Shown here one piece after another: positions 38,775 through 50,384 of a stretch of DNA of 64,000 nucleotides. A program made the translations under genes and the position numbers. A model generated the notes under the pieces. It worked only from the letters and a program-made list of their open reading frames with translations. It searched no databases and was not told the DNA's origin. The stretch lies in contig JAPXFQ010000184.1 of assembly GCA_028564705.1 (NCBI GenBank), positions 1,418,501 through 1,482,500 on the forward strand, in the 5' to 3' direction. The stretch comes from Apricaphanius iberus. Taxonomy: Eukaryota > Chordata > Actinopteri > Cyprinodontiformes > Aphaniidae. The number at the start of each line of letters is the position of its first letter. Position 1 is the stretch's first letter.

Positions 38775-40245
38775 GACGATGGGTCTCCACTATCCTTCCA
38801 CTTTTTAATAATGCGTTAAATAGTTTTTAGAATTAGAGGAAATGAAGAAATGTACCTGCCAGTCACACCCTGTAATGAGGGGAAGAAGAAGAGACACACA
38901 AGAACCTGCGTGCACACAAACCTGTGCATATGACAACTGTACTTCCCCGTATGCAAAGCCTTTCATCTTCTGAACCCTGAGCCGCTTCCTTGTCTCAGGC
39001 CTCAGGACAGCATGATGCTGCCCACACCCTGTTTCATTGTGCATTCAGTGTGTTCAGGGTGGTGTACAGTGTTAGTTTTCTGCTAAAAAGAAAAAGTTGC
39101 CAGAGCTCCTTCTTTCATTTCTTCCAGGTCAACACCAAACCCTTATATGGCAAACTGCAAACCGCACTTGTTGTGGCTTATGCCAAATGAACAGCCATGA
39201 CTTGGCAGCTTCACAGTCGTTGCCATAGTAGCCCCATTTTCAGATGATGGATTGCTCATTGGGATGTTCAAAGGTCAGGTAAATACGTTTAGCTATCAAT
39301 CAATGCATTTATAAGCTAAATATTATGAAGATCTGCCAATCCAAAGAAGAGGGTCTTGGTCAGGTCTCTTTGCAAATGTTGGTTGGATACTGGTGACATA
39401 CAGACAGGCTCAGAGCCCTGCACAGAATGGATCGATATAGAGAGGTCAGGCTGTACCTTTCTGTCTGTTAAAGGACAAACATCCAATGGAAAACTCAAAC
39501 TGGATTCATCTAATCAATGGATACTAGTTCCCTTAATTTGCCTCACAAAACATGCTAGCCTGTAGAAAAATTAAAGGCCTTAAGCATGAGCTAATGGTAT
39601 TTGAATGTAATCTCATGAGCTAGCATTTGGAGTTTTGAAAGTAAAATCAAGAATACTGAGATGACAGGTCATTTTCAAGCAGGATATTTTTACAGTGGTT
39701 TACATAGAAATATTCAACATTCCAACAAGCAGAAGCTCAAGTCTTCATCTGCCCAGGGCTGTATTTAAAACAGGGAATTCACACATGCACCCTTTTTTCC
39801 TCTAATTAGTGAAAAGCCTGGAAAAGGTTGGTGGCATATCTGGTGAATAAGCTGCTCTTCAAATTCCGGCCTTTTCACATTGTCTCCAGTCTTCTCAGAC
39901 TGTCAGGTTGGGGGGGTCACTTTATGATTTTCTCTGGCTCTTCTGTTATTATTCTATTTCGTCTGTGTGAACGGAAAGACCAAAATAACGCTGCTGAAGT
40001 CTATGGCTCTCCAGGGGCAAAGCTTTTGTGTCAGAGCAAGTAAGAAACAAGAGCAGAGCCAGCTGAATGGGACACTGCGAGATCTAGAGTTTCAAGGCCT
40101 CATGCGGCTCAGTCAGTGGAATATAGACACAGCTGATTAAATGGTCAGGCTGTCTGGAGACCAACTGAGAAGGGTCATATGAGACAATCAGCTGTATTTT
40201 ACAGGGAACACTATAAAGCTGCAGTCTGGCCTGAAGATGGATTCA
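38775..40245. other. No gene recognised
   Basis: Balanced composition with several short frames on both strands, none with recognisable homology. No transposon ends were identified. Confidence 0.45.
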
Positions 40246-40249
40246 CAGA

Positions 40250-41700
40250 TGAAATTATTCTGCAAAGCAATGTGGTGTCCTTAATAATCAAGCTCCATCG
40301 TACATCAGAGATCTGATTGTTCCATATGTTCCTAAAAGAGCACTTCGCTCTCAGTCTGCAGGTTTACTGGTAGATCCTAGGATTTCTAAAAGTAAAATGG
40401 CAGGCAGATCTTTCAGTTATCAGGCTCCTGTCCTGTGTAACCAGCTCCCAGTTGTAGTCTGTGATGCAGAAACAGTCTAATTTTAAGACTAGGCTTACAA
40501 CCATCCTTTTTTTAAAAACCTTATAGTTAGAATGGCTTGGGTTATCCTGAGTTATTTTTGTAGTTATGCTTCTATAGGCTTAGACTGTTGGAGGACAGAC
40601 TTACCACTTTCTTCACTCATCTACTTACCTCTTCTACTACTCTCCAGATGTTTTTCTTCTGCTGTTATTTTGATCGTTAACCTTGTTTTCTCTGTGTTTT
40701 TCTCTCCAAAGAACCTCCACCTAGTCTGGTATCCTGCTCAGCTACAGCGCCCTGCTGGATGGGGAGCGTTTTTTCGGATGATGCTCCCATAGACCGAGCA
40801 TTAGCACACTAGCATTAGCATGTAGCCACTTACTTCTCTGCCCATCAGGCGTCTTTGTTCTTTGATCCAGCTGCTGTTCTTTAGGAATGTAGAATAAAAT
40901 GCTGTAATCCATGCAGCTAAACAGCCGTTTTCACAGAAAGAGAAAAAAATCCAACAAAAAAGTGTTTTAAGCTGCCAAAAACCGAAACAGCAATGAGCTT
41001 TGAGAAAGAGGAGGGTGTGTTTGGAACTCTAGCAGAGGTAAGCTGCTCACCTCTAGCACTCCCCTCCACTCCAAAGTGTTCAACCTGACATCACAGGTTG
41101 AACAGTTTGAACACTCAGTCGTTTTCTATGAGAGGGAGTGGCAGCTGCTCAGAGAGCAGGATTCAGGAGGATTACTCAGACATGCGTGAATTAAGCCAAA
41201 AACCACTCTGGTGGGGGTTTTTGGGGGGGAAATTGCATTACCAGATGGTTTAAAACTGCAAAAGCTTGATTTTGCACGATATAGGTCCTTTAATATATAT
41301 ATAAATATTATACTCCTTCATCAGTTCTTTTGTTCGTTTTGTGTCTTTTCTCTGTCTTCTCAAACCCCCAGACAGTTGTGGCAGATTACCGCTTGTAATG
41401 AGTCAGGTTCTGCTGGAGGTTTTTTCCTGTTAAAGGGGAGTTTTTCCTCTCCACTGTAGCTACATTCTTGCTCAGTATAATTGCTGAGGAATTGCTGTGG
41501 TTGGAGTCTGCAAGATCCGGGCACAACCTCACGTCAATTACAACACAATCTGCTGAGATTCCTTCAATTTAAAACGTAACTGATTGGAATGTTTGTATAA
41601 TTGCATTGAAATTACTTTTCTTGTGAAGTCCCTTGGGATGACATCTCTTGTGAATTGGTGCTATATAAATAAAAGTGATCTGAATTGAACTTTCTGAGGA
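40250..41700 (+). mobile_element. LINE 3' part interrupted by another repeat
   Basis: At about 40,300-40,460 a frame reads SYIRDLIVPYVPKRALRSQS and later SFSYQAPVLCNQLPV, the end of a fish LINE ORF2. The 3' UTR continues to about 40,730 and resumes near 41,340, ending with GGTTCTGCTGGAGGTTTTTT and CTATATAAATAAAAGTGATC at about 41,690. The middle (about 40,735-41,300) is a separate dispersed repeat ending in GCACGATATAGGTCCTTTAA. The coding part is broken. Confidence 0.65.
40735..41300 (-). repeat. Dispersed repeat inserted in the LINE 3' UTR
   Basis: GCATTAGCACACTAGCATTA and the end TTGCACGATATAGGTCCTTT AA are recognisable as a widespread teleost interspersed repeat of unassigned class. It splits LINE sequence that continues on both sides, so it is younger than that copy. 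Its left boundary is uncertain, and no clear target duplication was found. Confidence 0.45.
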
Positions 41701-41704
41701 TGAA

Positions 41705-44700
41705 GAGATTAATTGGAAAATGAATGGATGCTCTGTAACATTTTTGCAGCCTTGCCAACTGACAGTTTATTTTTTTAAAACTAAAAAGTATTAATATGAG
41801 ATAAGAAGTTCAAATTGTGATATCCCTGTGAAAAGAATTAAACTACAAGCGTAGGATTCTGTAATTTATTAATAGCAGCATGTTTTATATAAAAGATCTG
41901 AAAAGAAACCCCTACGTTTCTCATGCATTCTGCAAGTTGTCAAATAAAACGCCTAGCTGTGGCCATAGAGCCAATCAGTAGTCCTCTGCTAGAAAATGTT
42001 GAAGTAAGTTATTGGTTGTGACTTAACTGATTTTTGTATTAACTAGTGAATCAGTGTTGGAATGTTTTAAACAATTTATATTGCCTATTTGCATCTGCTG
42101 ACAGTTTATGAGATATTTTTTCCTCAATGAGGACAACATTCCATGCATATCTAAATTGGCCCATGTTTAAACCATTTAATTGTTGCGTCGGAATTGTCTT
42201 AATTAAACGCTCTCATGACTTATCCGAAATCTCCTGAAGAGATGAAGGATACCCTTAATCATTTATTAATTTTCTATTAGCAATGCACTGATCAGTCACC
42301 CACAGATCAGAATAGCCAATTTTCCTTTTATTTCTCCATTGTCGGTATGTGAAATACTGAACAATCATTAAAATGCATTCAAAGTAAGAACCTCCACCAT
42401 TTTAAAACTTTGAATGCAATGATAAATAGCTGGTATTTTGACATACTTTTCAGATTTCAATAAAATGTAATACATGGGAATACGTGGATTTACTGGCACC
42501 TCTATCAAAGAAGCTGAATCACTGTTCTTTTCTCATTCCCATATGTTATAGTCCCATGAAAAAGAAAAACAAATGAGAAAAAATAGCTATTAACATGTCA
42601 GATAAAAAAGAAAACAGAAAACTGACATCAGACGGCACTGAACTGATTAGTGTATCTGTATTTAGAAAAAAAACTTTAAAAGGTTAGGAAGGTGGTTACT
42701 GAATGGATGTGGGCCACAAAATATATTTTCAAGAATTTAAATTAGAACAGGGCCAGTCCATGTCGGCTTGCTGTATGCCAAAACTACCAAAATAGTCAGG
42801 TATGTTTAAAAAAAGAAAAACATTTAAGAAACAGGTGTTTAGAACTTGACACTATAGTTCTGTTATCCAGAATCAAATAAATCCAGGCAAAACAACATCA
42901 GCAGCTAACACATAGATAGTGTAAAATATGTAAAATCAATTAAAAAAATCACCCAATTTAAAAGGTGCAATATGTCCAATGGTAGTAGTTGATTTTTGTG
43001 TTAATAAAAAGAATCCAAAAACAAAACAAAAAAACATTATCCTTTCTCAGTGGATTAAGATTAAAGTGATTGGCTGGTTGATCTTGTTGATTTGTGAAAA
43101 AGGTCGAGGTATTAAAATGCAATGTAACACTACATAACACAATGTAATGCAAAGGAGTGGAATGTAACCAACAAAGGTAAGTGCAGTGAAACACAACACA
43201 ACAGTGGGTAAGTCAACTGTAAATAAGTAATGCAAGTAATCCAATATTAAATGGCAGAACGTAGCATAATATAAAGTAACACAACATCTTGTCAACAAAC
43301 TCGTCACTATATAAGCTCACTGCTGTTTCATATTAAGGCAAAGAAAATTCTCCCCTTTTGGCTTCCATTTTAAACCCATATACCTAAACTCTCTCTCTCG
43401 AGTTTCTTATTTGTTGTTTAGTATTTTTATCAACTGTGGAGATAAATTACTTTAAAATTCTCAAACCTGATGTATTATTTCATTCAACTGTACTTTACTC
43501 CCTGAAAACATTCTATTACACTCTGTCTCCATTTATTGTATTTATTCTGATAGTAGTTTGGGTCAGTTAAATCTTAAATCTGGTAAATTGTGAACCCTGA
43601 TCAACCCAGGATAACTCTAAGCAACCTCCTACTAGAAAATGTTATTTGTTTGAGTCATATAGCCACGTGTCTTTTATTGTAAACTATGAATAGTCAAAAG
43701 ATTAGTTCAGTTTTTGTGTTTCAAAGATAGAATGAAATGTACCCCCGGTGAGTAAAGATTGATGCATAGTTGCTATAACACATCCCGCTTTCGACAACTC
43801 CACGTTGTACTGGAAACAAAATTGGTACAAAACAGCTCCAAAAGTAAGTTCTACGAATTCTTTATAATGGTGTATATTTCTTTACTTAAAATAAAATGCA
43901 TTTTTGCATAATTTAAACAATTCTTTTGGGCTCATGAATATTCACAGTTACACATGGCCAACAGGCTGAGGACAGCTGTCCCGTTCAACCTTACTCAGAA
44001 ATTCTCTCCCTTTTCCCTCCCTCAGCTGTCATTGTGATGATGTCACAAGTTGACTAACACACTGACACTTTGACATGTTTTTCTCATGAAGGCCATAGTG
44101 GAGCACATCTTCCACACACAGTTCATCCTCACCTTGGCTAAAGTCTGCTGCACATGATGCTATGGTTACACTAAAAATCACCTTCAGCAGTGGTTTCTAT
44201 CATTGAGGATTCTGATGATTACACACTTTTGAGCCACAAATTGTAGAGCTGTGCATCTAAATCCACTTCATCTACTTTTTTTTCTTTCTCTAAGGTAAAG
44301 TCTACATACAGTATCTAATTATGAATCTATAATCCAAGGGCATGCTGGGACATGTTGCTCTGTGCTACGCATACATGAGATGCATTTATCCCTTTCCATC
44401 ACCAAGGAAAGGTCACCACACCTCCAGGCTCTGACTCAACCCCTCTGACGTCCCTCACGCTTTGGGTGAAATCGGAGCTGGGAACACTCACGGACAGCGC
44501 TTGTGCCATCCTAGGTTCTCTCATGTATTATGGACAACAAGATTTAATGGTTTAAAATTAAACTGTGTGGCTGCCTGGCAGTAATGGTGATCGAGAACAG
44601 TGATCGCCCGTGGCTGTGTTCAGTGAGCAGTTAATTAGAAAACTCAACTCTACTGCCTCTGTGTCAGGTCATAGTCTGACTGTCAGCCCTATTTACTGTT

Positions 44701-44805
44701 TGGCTTGGGGAAAAACTGAATGCACTTACACTACATTCAGAGCCACTTGCTCCAAGAATTATTGATACCTTTGAGAAATGACCAGAGCTAAAATAGTAGA
44801 TCATG
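41705..44805. other. No gene recognised
   Basis: AT-rich. A quasi-repetitive ACACAATGTAATGCAA-like tract lies at about 43,110-43,280. About 43,930-44,130 is more balanced and includes a CRE-like TGATGATGTCAC and TGTCATTGTGATGATG, so it may be regulatory. Confidence 0.4.
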
Positions 44806-44809
44806 ACAA

Positions 44810-44890
44810 ATTCATCTGTTAGAGTGAACCAGTCAAAGTCCCGACCTAAATCCAGTTCAGAACCTGTGGCGAAAAATTACGTAAATTTAC
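44810..44890 (+). mobile_element. Short Tc1-like fragment
   Basis: CCAGTCAAAGTCCCGACCTA and AATCCAGTTCAGAACCTGTG correspond to the conserved transposase segment around SQSPDLNPIENLW. Only about 80 bp is recognisable. Confidence 0.65.
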
Positions 44891-44894
44891 ACAT

Positions 44895-46375
44895 TTTTAT
44901 CTATAGAATAATGCATAAAACATACACTCAATAAAATATGTTGTAATGATAACATTGCAAAACAATGTAAAGCTCAAAACATAGGACTACTTATGCGAAG
45001 CGCTGTAGCTTAACTTTTAAAGTGGATATGAGGGACCGAGACGGCTTGACATGAGGACACAGTGTTTTTTTCCAAAGAAATGGGCTTTATTTCCCAAAAA
45101 ATGCAAAACATTTAACATAGGGCCGTTAAAAGAGGTCAAATGAAGAAACCCTAACTCAAATCATGAAGGTTTTTAACAAACAAAAGCTCAAACTATCTGC
45201 TTAAACAAAAACAAAAAAACTGGCCTGACAAACAACAAACAAAGGGAGCTTAAATACTGGCTGATCAGACCAGATTGACACACAGGGGGAAACACTCATG
45301 TACACAATTAACTTACAAAAACAAGCAATACAGTTTGAGTTAACTTAAATTACCCAAAACTATATACAAAGTTAACAAAAAAGAAAAAATCATTACATCT
45401 AATTTAATTCATACAAACAAATTAAATAAAACAGTCTGGTCACTCCCCTATGGTGGAGATCTAGTTGGTATGGCCCACTTCCTGTTGACTGCAAGGCAAA
45501 CTGGAACTCCCAACCCTCAGTGGTCCAAGGCTCAGTCCAACCACAAAAAAAAGCAAATATTAAAGTGTTTGACAAAATTAAATATACATAAGTTAACTAA
45601 ATGTCCGCGCTACAATTAGAACTTAATGAAATTCAATTATGTCAAATGAAAATAAATTGAAAACAAAAATGCAGTGGTGTGTTGGATTACCGACTTTGTG
45701 TGGCTGAAGATTTACGCCATCACAGTGGACAACCAGTTTCCTTGCCAGATTCATGATCTCTTTCCTGAAATTCACCTAATCTAACTGTAGGCTGAAAATA
45801 TCCCTGAGTGCTTGTTTTGTTTGAAGTTAGAATTGAGAAATCAAACTTTAGATCTCTCTGTAGTTAATCCACTCGTATCAGTTAGGAAACTGGGCTTCAC
45901 CTCGACAGCTTGAAATGTGTTGTGCAAAACGCTTTCCGTCGTTTGGTTGGACCAGCTGCACAAGTGGCTGATAGCCAGTTAACCTCAGATGCTGCAGAGG
46001 TGGGACCCAACTAACCCTTTGTAAGAATGTAGGTCAGGAGAAAAACAGACCTATAAAGACAGCAAGTGGCTTTAAGAGGCATGAGTGGCGCACACTGGGC
46101 CACTGGCTTTGCCTTTCTTTTCTCTCTCCACTAATCACATTAAAATGGGCTTGTGCCGATGATGTCATGCAGTTATTGTGGTTTGAGGTTTCGGGGACTT
46201 CAAGAAGCTGCAGCTGGTGTAGGCAGGAAAATGAACCAAATGAGGAAGAGAAATTATCTGCTGGTTTCTGTGCTCTTAGCTGGTGTAAAAAAAAGATACC
46301 CCCCCTTGTTTCAGTATCTTATTTATAACCCAAGTTGGGAGTGTTGTTTTCAATCGCACCTAGTGGATCTGTTTT
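44895..46375. other. No gene recognised
   Basis: A-rich stretch (about 45,090-45,640) followed by mixed sequence. Part of it may be an unrecognised retroelement, but neither LTRs nor coding sequence can be shown. Confidence 0.4.
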
Positions 46376-46379
46376 GGCC

Positions 46380-46870
46380 ATTACCATTCAACGTAACAGA
46401 CAGGCCATGAGGGGATTTATCAAAGAAGTAGCCAAGAGGGCCATGGTAACTTTGGAGGGGCTGCAGGGATCCAGAGCGCGGATAGGAGAATCTGTCAGCA
46501 CAACAGCTATTAGCTTCTGTTTTTAATTTTCACACTTTTACCATATATTTGGTTTCTTTACCACCAAATCATGTAAAGTACCTTGAATTGCCTTGTGTTG
46601 AAAGTGTGCTATAAAAATAAAATTCCCTTGCCTTGCCTGGTCATGCAAATCACAAATCTGGGCTTTTTTTCACACAAGGACAGGAAAGTGGTTCAGAGTT
46701 GATAGAAAGGTGGATGGAGCTAAATATGGAGAAATGGTAGAAAACTTGATTGAAGCTGCAAAAAGCTTGAGACTTGGATTGAGGTTCATCTTCCAGCAGG
46801 ACGACCCTAAACTGAGAGCTGGGGCTGCAATCAAATGGTTAAGCGTGCCTTTGCCACTGTGCTGATGTAT
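46380..46870 (+). mobile_element. Tc1-like element split by a LINE/SINE tail
   Basis: The left half (46,380-46,510) contains AAGAGGGCCATGGTAACTTT and GGAGAATCTGTCAGCACAAC from the N-terminal transposase region. The right half (46,660-46,870) has GGTTCAGAGTTGATAGAAAG, GGTTCATCTTCCAGCAGGAC and GACCCTAAACTGAGAGC from the central region. Between them sits a retroposon tail, so a later insertion or deletion separated the halves. Inactive. Confidence 0.7.
46545..46645 (+). repeat. Retroposon 3' tail nested in a Tc1-like relic
   Basis: GTAAAGTACCTTGAATTGCC and GTGCTATAAAAATAAAATTC resemble the conserved end of teleost non-LTR retroposons, followed by a short CCTTG tandem tail as generated by target-primed reverse transcription. 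The family is not assigned. Confidence 0.55.
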
Positions 46871-46879
46871 ATTGTGGTG

Positions 46880-47860
46880 GTTGCTTGGATGGTATTTTGG
46901 AAGGACAATCCTTTTACTTTCACTTGATAAGGAAATCATTTGTATTGCCCTAACACATAAACCACACGCCAAAACACATGGAAGTTAGTGACTGTACTGT
47001 ATCTAATATTGATAACGGATGAGGGCTATGAAAACAGAAATGGTGCTGCTGAGGTTGGTAGAAACAGCTCACATTCACAGAGCTGCAACACTAATGTGAA
47101 CAGTGCATCAACACATCTACGTATGGTTATTAAATTAAGTCTGAAGAACTGCGTGACCCTTGTTTCCCCCTTACTGTTCGCTGTGAAAGGGAAGTGACGG
47201 CTCGTCCATTTTCAGAGCAGCAGCAGAAGTCGCCGAGTCACGCCTTCCTCTGACAAAAGGTCTAATGAGGTGGCTTGCGATGCAACTCTGTGGTTATATC
47301 ACACATCGACGCCGTTGTGACATCTCGTGAAGGGAACTGAGCTCATACTTTATGGGCAGCACTTCCAAATGCAGTGCTGATTCGCAGTGTAGTCATGGTA
47401 ACAGACGACACAACAACCGCAAACTTGCTGAATTCATTCGAGTAATTACGAATGAAAGGTGCTTTATGCAATGCGGCTTAAACCTCTGAATACGATCCGG
47501 GATGTCACAGCTGCTTTGATATTAGCAGATCCTTGTGATGCTCGGGCAGACTGTGATGTGCTGATGTCCTTAAGTGTGGCCAGCTGATTGAACTGATGCT
47601 CAGAAGCTTAACCAAATGTTATACACCGTGCTCCCTGGGAGGCATTTACCTAGAAATTATGAAGATTTATTGGAGCCTCTTAACTGAACTACGCTTTCCG
47701 AACCCAGGCAAATACCAGGGAGAAGTATTGTGTTTTGCTCTATATATAAAATGTCTATTCATACAGGAAACCTGATGTCAACTTAAAGCTCTTTCTGCCA
47801 ATTCTGTCTCATACTTACATAAATATAACAAAAAGAACACATGCAGCAAGTTAATGTTTT
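46880..47860. other. Unique-looking DNA just past fam43a
   Basis: About 46,990-47,720 has balanced composition, scattered CpGs and no transposon signature. It is a reasonable place for a fam43a enhancer or an unannotated UTR. No coding exon is supported. Confidence 0.4.
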
Positions 47861-47866
47861 CTTTTT

Positions 47867-47872
47867 TTTATT
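47867..47872 (-). terminator. Candidate polyadenylation signal of fam43a
   Basis: TTTATT on the plus strand reads AATAAA on the minus strand, about 960 bp past the fam43a stop. This would give a 3' UTR of about 1 kb, a normal length. Other AATAAA-like words occur in this AT-rich region, so the exact site is uncertain. Confidence 0.4.
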
Positions 47873-48834
47873 GAGAATTCCATGAGGTTCACATATCAAC
47901 CCACAATTCATATATTTTTTTAAAAAATACATTTTTATGGCTAAAACATATATTTTACAACATGATACATAAATGTTTTTTTTTTCTCTTTTGCACAGCA
48001 AAGATATGACATGTATGTCTGAGACAACATACCGGCAAACATTATGTACAGGGTTGTCAACACAACAGTGCAAAAATAAAGCAGGAAGTCACAGAAGCGC
48101 CCTGACAGGAAAATGATGTAGGACTAATTCAGACTCACTGTAGCGCTGAAAACTAAACAAAAAAAAATGGAATGCTGTTTTTGGATCACGGTGTTTCAGG
48201 TGAAAAATAAACCTTAAGTGAACAACATCGATGCAACAACAAATCCGCTTAAAGAAAAGAGGCCGGTTTACTGCAGACGTCCTCAGACACACTAGGGGTT
48301 ATCTCTTAGGTGTGCATGCATTTTCGCACCTTTTCAGCGTTCATAACATGTTAACGTGTCATTCAGTAGCCTGATTGGGTGTTTGTGTGTGGCAGTAGTT
48401 CCAAAACATACAGTAAGCTTCTCTCCTTTAGCTGTAGAGGCACATATCAGACAAACACTCCCCAACACAGAGCACACATGTTTAGAAATGCACCAATCGA
48501 TCCTTTGACTGGCATCAGAATGCCAACAGGTTCAGAATTATGACCCCCCCACCCACCTAGTTTTGTTCCATAAAGGCATCTAGCAACATCATGCACTTTG
48601 ATGCATTTTTTTTTACAGTTTTAGAATAAATATTTCTTTAAAATGCCATTAATATCTGCTGGATTCAAAACTCACACATCTGTCTTGTCTTTTATGTGTT
48701 TTTGGTTCTTAAGTGGGGGGAAAAAGTGAATTGGTTAAAACTGGAATCTGGTTGATGCATCTCTATAAATATTGCTCATGGAGACAGTGTGGCTCAACAA
48801 AACAAAGCCACAGTGAGGCACAGACAATAGTCAT
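47873..48834 (-). other. Probable fam43a 3' UTR
   Basis: This non-coding stretch lies directly downstream of the fam43a stop and ends at a candidate AATAAA. It shows no recognisable transposon and no coding exon. Its assignment as UTR rests on position only; transcript data would be needed to fix the end. Confidence 0.45.
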
Positions 48835-49866
48835 TCAGGCTACTTCCAGCACCTTGACCTCTGCCAGCCCGTTGCTGAGTGGGGGCAGTTCTTGGTTGCT
48901 CTCTATAGAAGACTCGCTCCCTGTGCTCTCCCCAGAGAGAAGTCTGGTGACCCTGAGGTCAGCCTTTAGAGTTTGCACGTCGTTCCCTATGCTCATCTCC
49001 CCCAAGTCATTAATGATCTGCGTTAACTCTTGTTTTTCGTTAACACAGTCCGAGTCTAGAATGTCCTCACACTCGAAGTGCATGGCTTTCTCCTCCTCCT
49101 CCTCCCCCACTAGGTCCTCCGTGATGGAGCCCAGCTTGGGCGCGCTCCGGCTGCGCTCCACCGGGGGTTTGTAGTAACACTGTCCGTTGAGCAGCTTCCT
49201 GAGCGGGATCAGTGGGATGGTCTGCTCCCCGATGAGCTGCTGCTGCTGGTGCCGTGCGTCGTCCCTTCGCTTGAGTCGCTTGAACTCGGCCAGCGCCGTG
49301 GCGGATGTCTGGTACAGCAGCAGTGCCATGGCCTTCGCTTTCTCCGGCTTGGACACCAGCACGGCGTGGCAGCGCAGCATAACCGCTTTGTGCTTCATCT
49401 CGTGCCTGTAAACCCACGCGAAGATCTTGGGGAGCCGCGGGTCGGCCACGCAGTAGGTGATGCGATGCAGCAGGTACAGGTGTCCCGGCCTCCTGGCTTT
49501 ATCGTCCACATGCACCATCCGGATTCCCTGCGAGCTGACGGTCAGCCGCATCTTGGTGCCGTTCTTGCCCATCTCACTCTTGCCCCAGATCTTGCTCACC
49601 GCCACGTCTGTGCACCCGTCCCCCTTTGACTGGATGGTGGTGGCGTTGCCCAGATAGAGCACCGTGTACGTGGGGTCCTCGCTGGTGATCTTCACCTTTT
49701 TCCGCTTGGACTTGAACATGCTGCCCACCCGGTTGAGCGCGCTCTCAGGGCAGGATTTGGCGAAGGAGGTGAGCGCAGAGTAGTTTAGGCTCACCGCATA
49801 ACCCTTCTGCTTGGACTGCTTGTCTTCCTCGATCAGATCAAACTTGTTCTTCTTCCACGGCAGCAT
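48835..49866 (-). CDS. fam43a: fam43a: PTB/PID-domain protein, single coding exon
   Basis: The open frame encodes 343 residues starting MLPWKK, the N-terminus expected of FAM43A. It reads open a further 20 codons upstream but that stretch has no ATG, so the start is placed at 49,866. A basic patch (KSKRKK, about residues 52-57) precedes a PTB/PID domain at about 64-198, with the family segments TYTVLYLGNATTIQ (66-79), YLLHRITYCVADPRLPK (131-147) and AVMLRCHAVLVSKPEKA (161-177). A conserved PPVERSRSAPKLGSITEDL block (234-252) is followed by a short acidic run (EEEEE). The C-terminal blocks LRVTRLLSGESTGSESSIE are intact. Human FAM43A is about 423 residues; the difference lies mainly in the acidic and glycine-rich C-terminal third. 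PTB domains bind NPxY-type peptides, but the partners and exact role of FAM43A are poorly known. As in mammals the coding region is intronless, and it is more GC-rich than its surroundings. Identification is firm; function is inferred from the domain. Confidence 0.96.
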   Translation of the reverse strand: MLPWKKNKFDLIEEDKQSKQKGYAVSLNYSALTSFAKSCPESALNRVGSMFKSKRKKVKITSEDPTYTVLYLGNATTIQSKGDGCTDVAVSKIWGKSEMGKNGTKMRLTVSSQGIRMVHVDDKARRPGHLYLLHRITYCVADPRLPKIFAWVYRHEMKHKAVMLRCHAVLVSKPEKAKAMALLLYQTSATALAEFKRLKRRDDARHQQQQLIGEQTIPLIPLRKLLNGQCYYKPPVERSRSAPKLGSITEDLVGEEEEEKAMHFECEDILDSDCVNEKQELTQIINDLGEMSIGNDVQTLKADLRVTRLLSGESTGSESSIESNQELPPLSNGLAEVKVLEVA

Positions 49867-50095
49867 TTTACCGCTGTTCCCGTTCAACAGCAACACTGGG
49901 GAAGACAGAAAAATAAAATCTTTCAATTACTAAAATCCCTAGCAGCGTTTCAGGAGGCTGTCAGGTCATGAATGAGCCCCTCTGGGAGTGCTGAGCGCAA
50001 AGACGCCGTACTTTATCTGTCCATCACCCGAAGAGCTCCTGTCCATTATTGGCTCTCGGCTTCACATGCGCCTCGCAGAGTATATATGCTGTGTA
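49867..50095 (-). promoter_or_regulatory. fam43a 5' UTR and TATA-type core promoter
   Basis: On the minus strand a TATATA-type box at about 50,080-50,086 (plus strand AGTATATATGC) lies about 215 bp before the start codon, with GC-richer DNA just downstream. Initiation about 30 bp downstream, near 50,050, would give a 5' UTR of about 180 nt. The sequence TTTTTCTGTCTTCCCCAG just upstream of the ATG (minus strand, about 49,894-49,911) resembles a splice acceptor, so a 5' UTR intron is possible, although mammalian FAM43A is single-exon. The TSS is inferred, not observed. Confidence 0.45.
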
Positions 50096-50384
50096 TTGTA
50101 CAGAGAGCAAATTCGCATGTTATATACTGGGAGAGACCATAACAGAGTGAGCGTAGGGGGGTGGGGGGACTGAACCATTTTATTCATGGTCGCTCTTATG
50201 TCGTCTCTTTCAAATTCTGATTATTGTGAAAATAAAGATAGAGTTTCTGTAAACATTTTAATAGTGCAATAATTATTATTTAGATGGCGCCGATAGATAC
50301 ACAGTAAATGCCGTCGCAAGACACTTCACAAATATTCATTCAGGTGGGTAAAGAAGCAGAAATAAGTTATTTAATTCAATATTT

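Noticed and set aside
1..47800. CRISPR array, bacterial operon or phage module
   Set aside because: No regularly spaced identical repeats, no ribosome binding sites or dense coding; the content is that of a vertebrate genome.
49867..49926. Upstream extension of the fam43a frame by 20 codons
   Set aside because: The extension begins with TTG, contains a splice-acceptor-like tract, and FAM43A proteins start MLPWKK.
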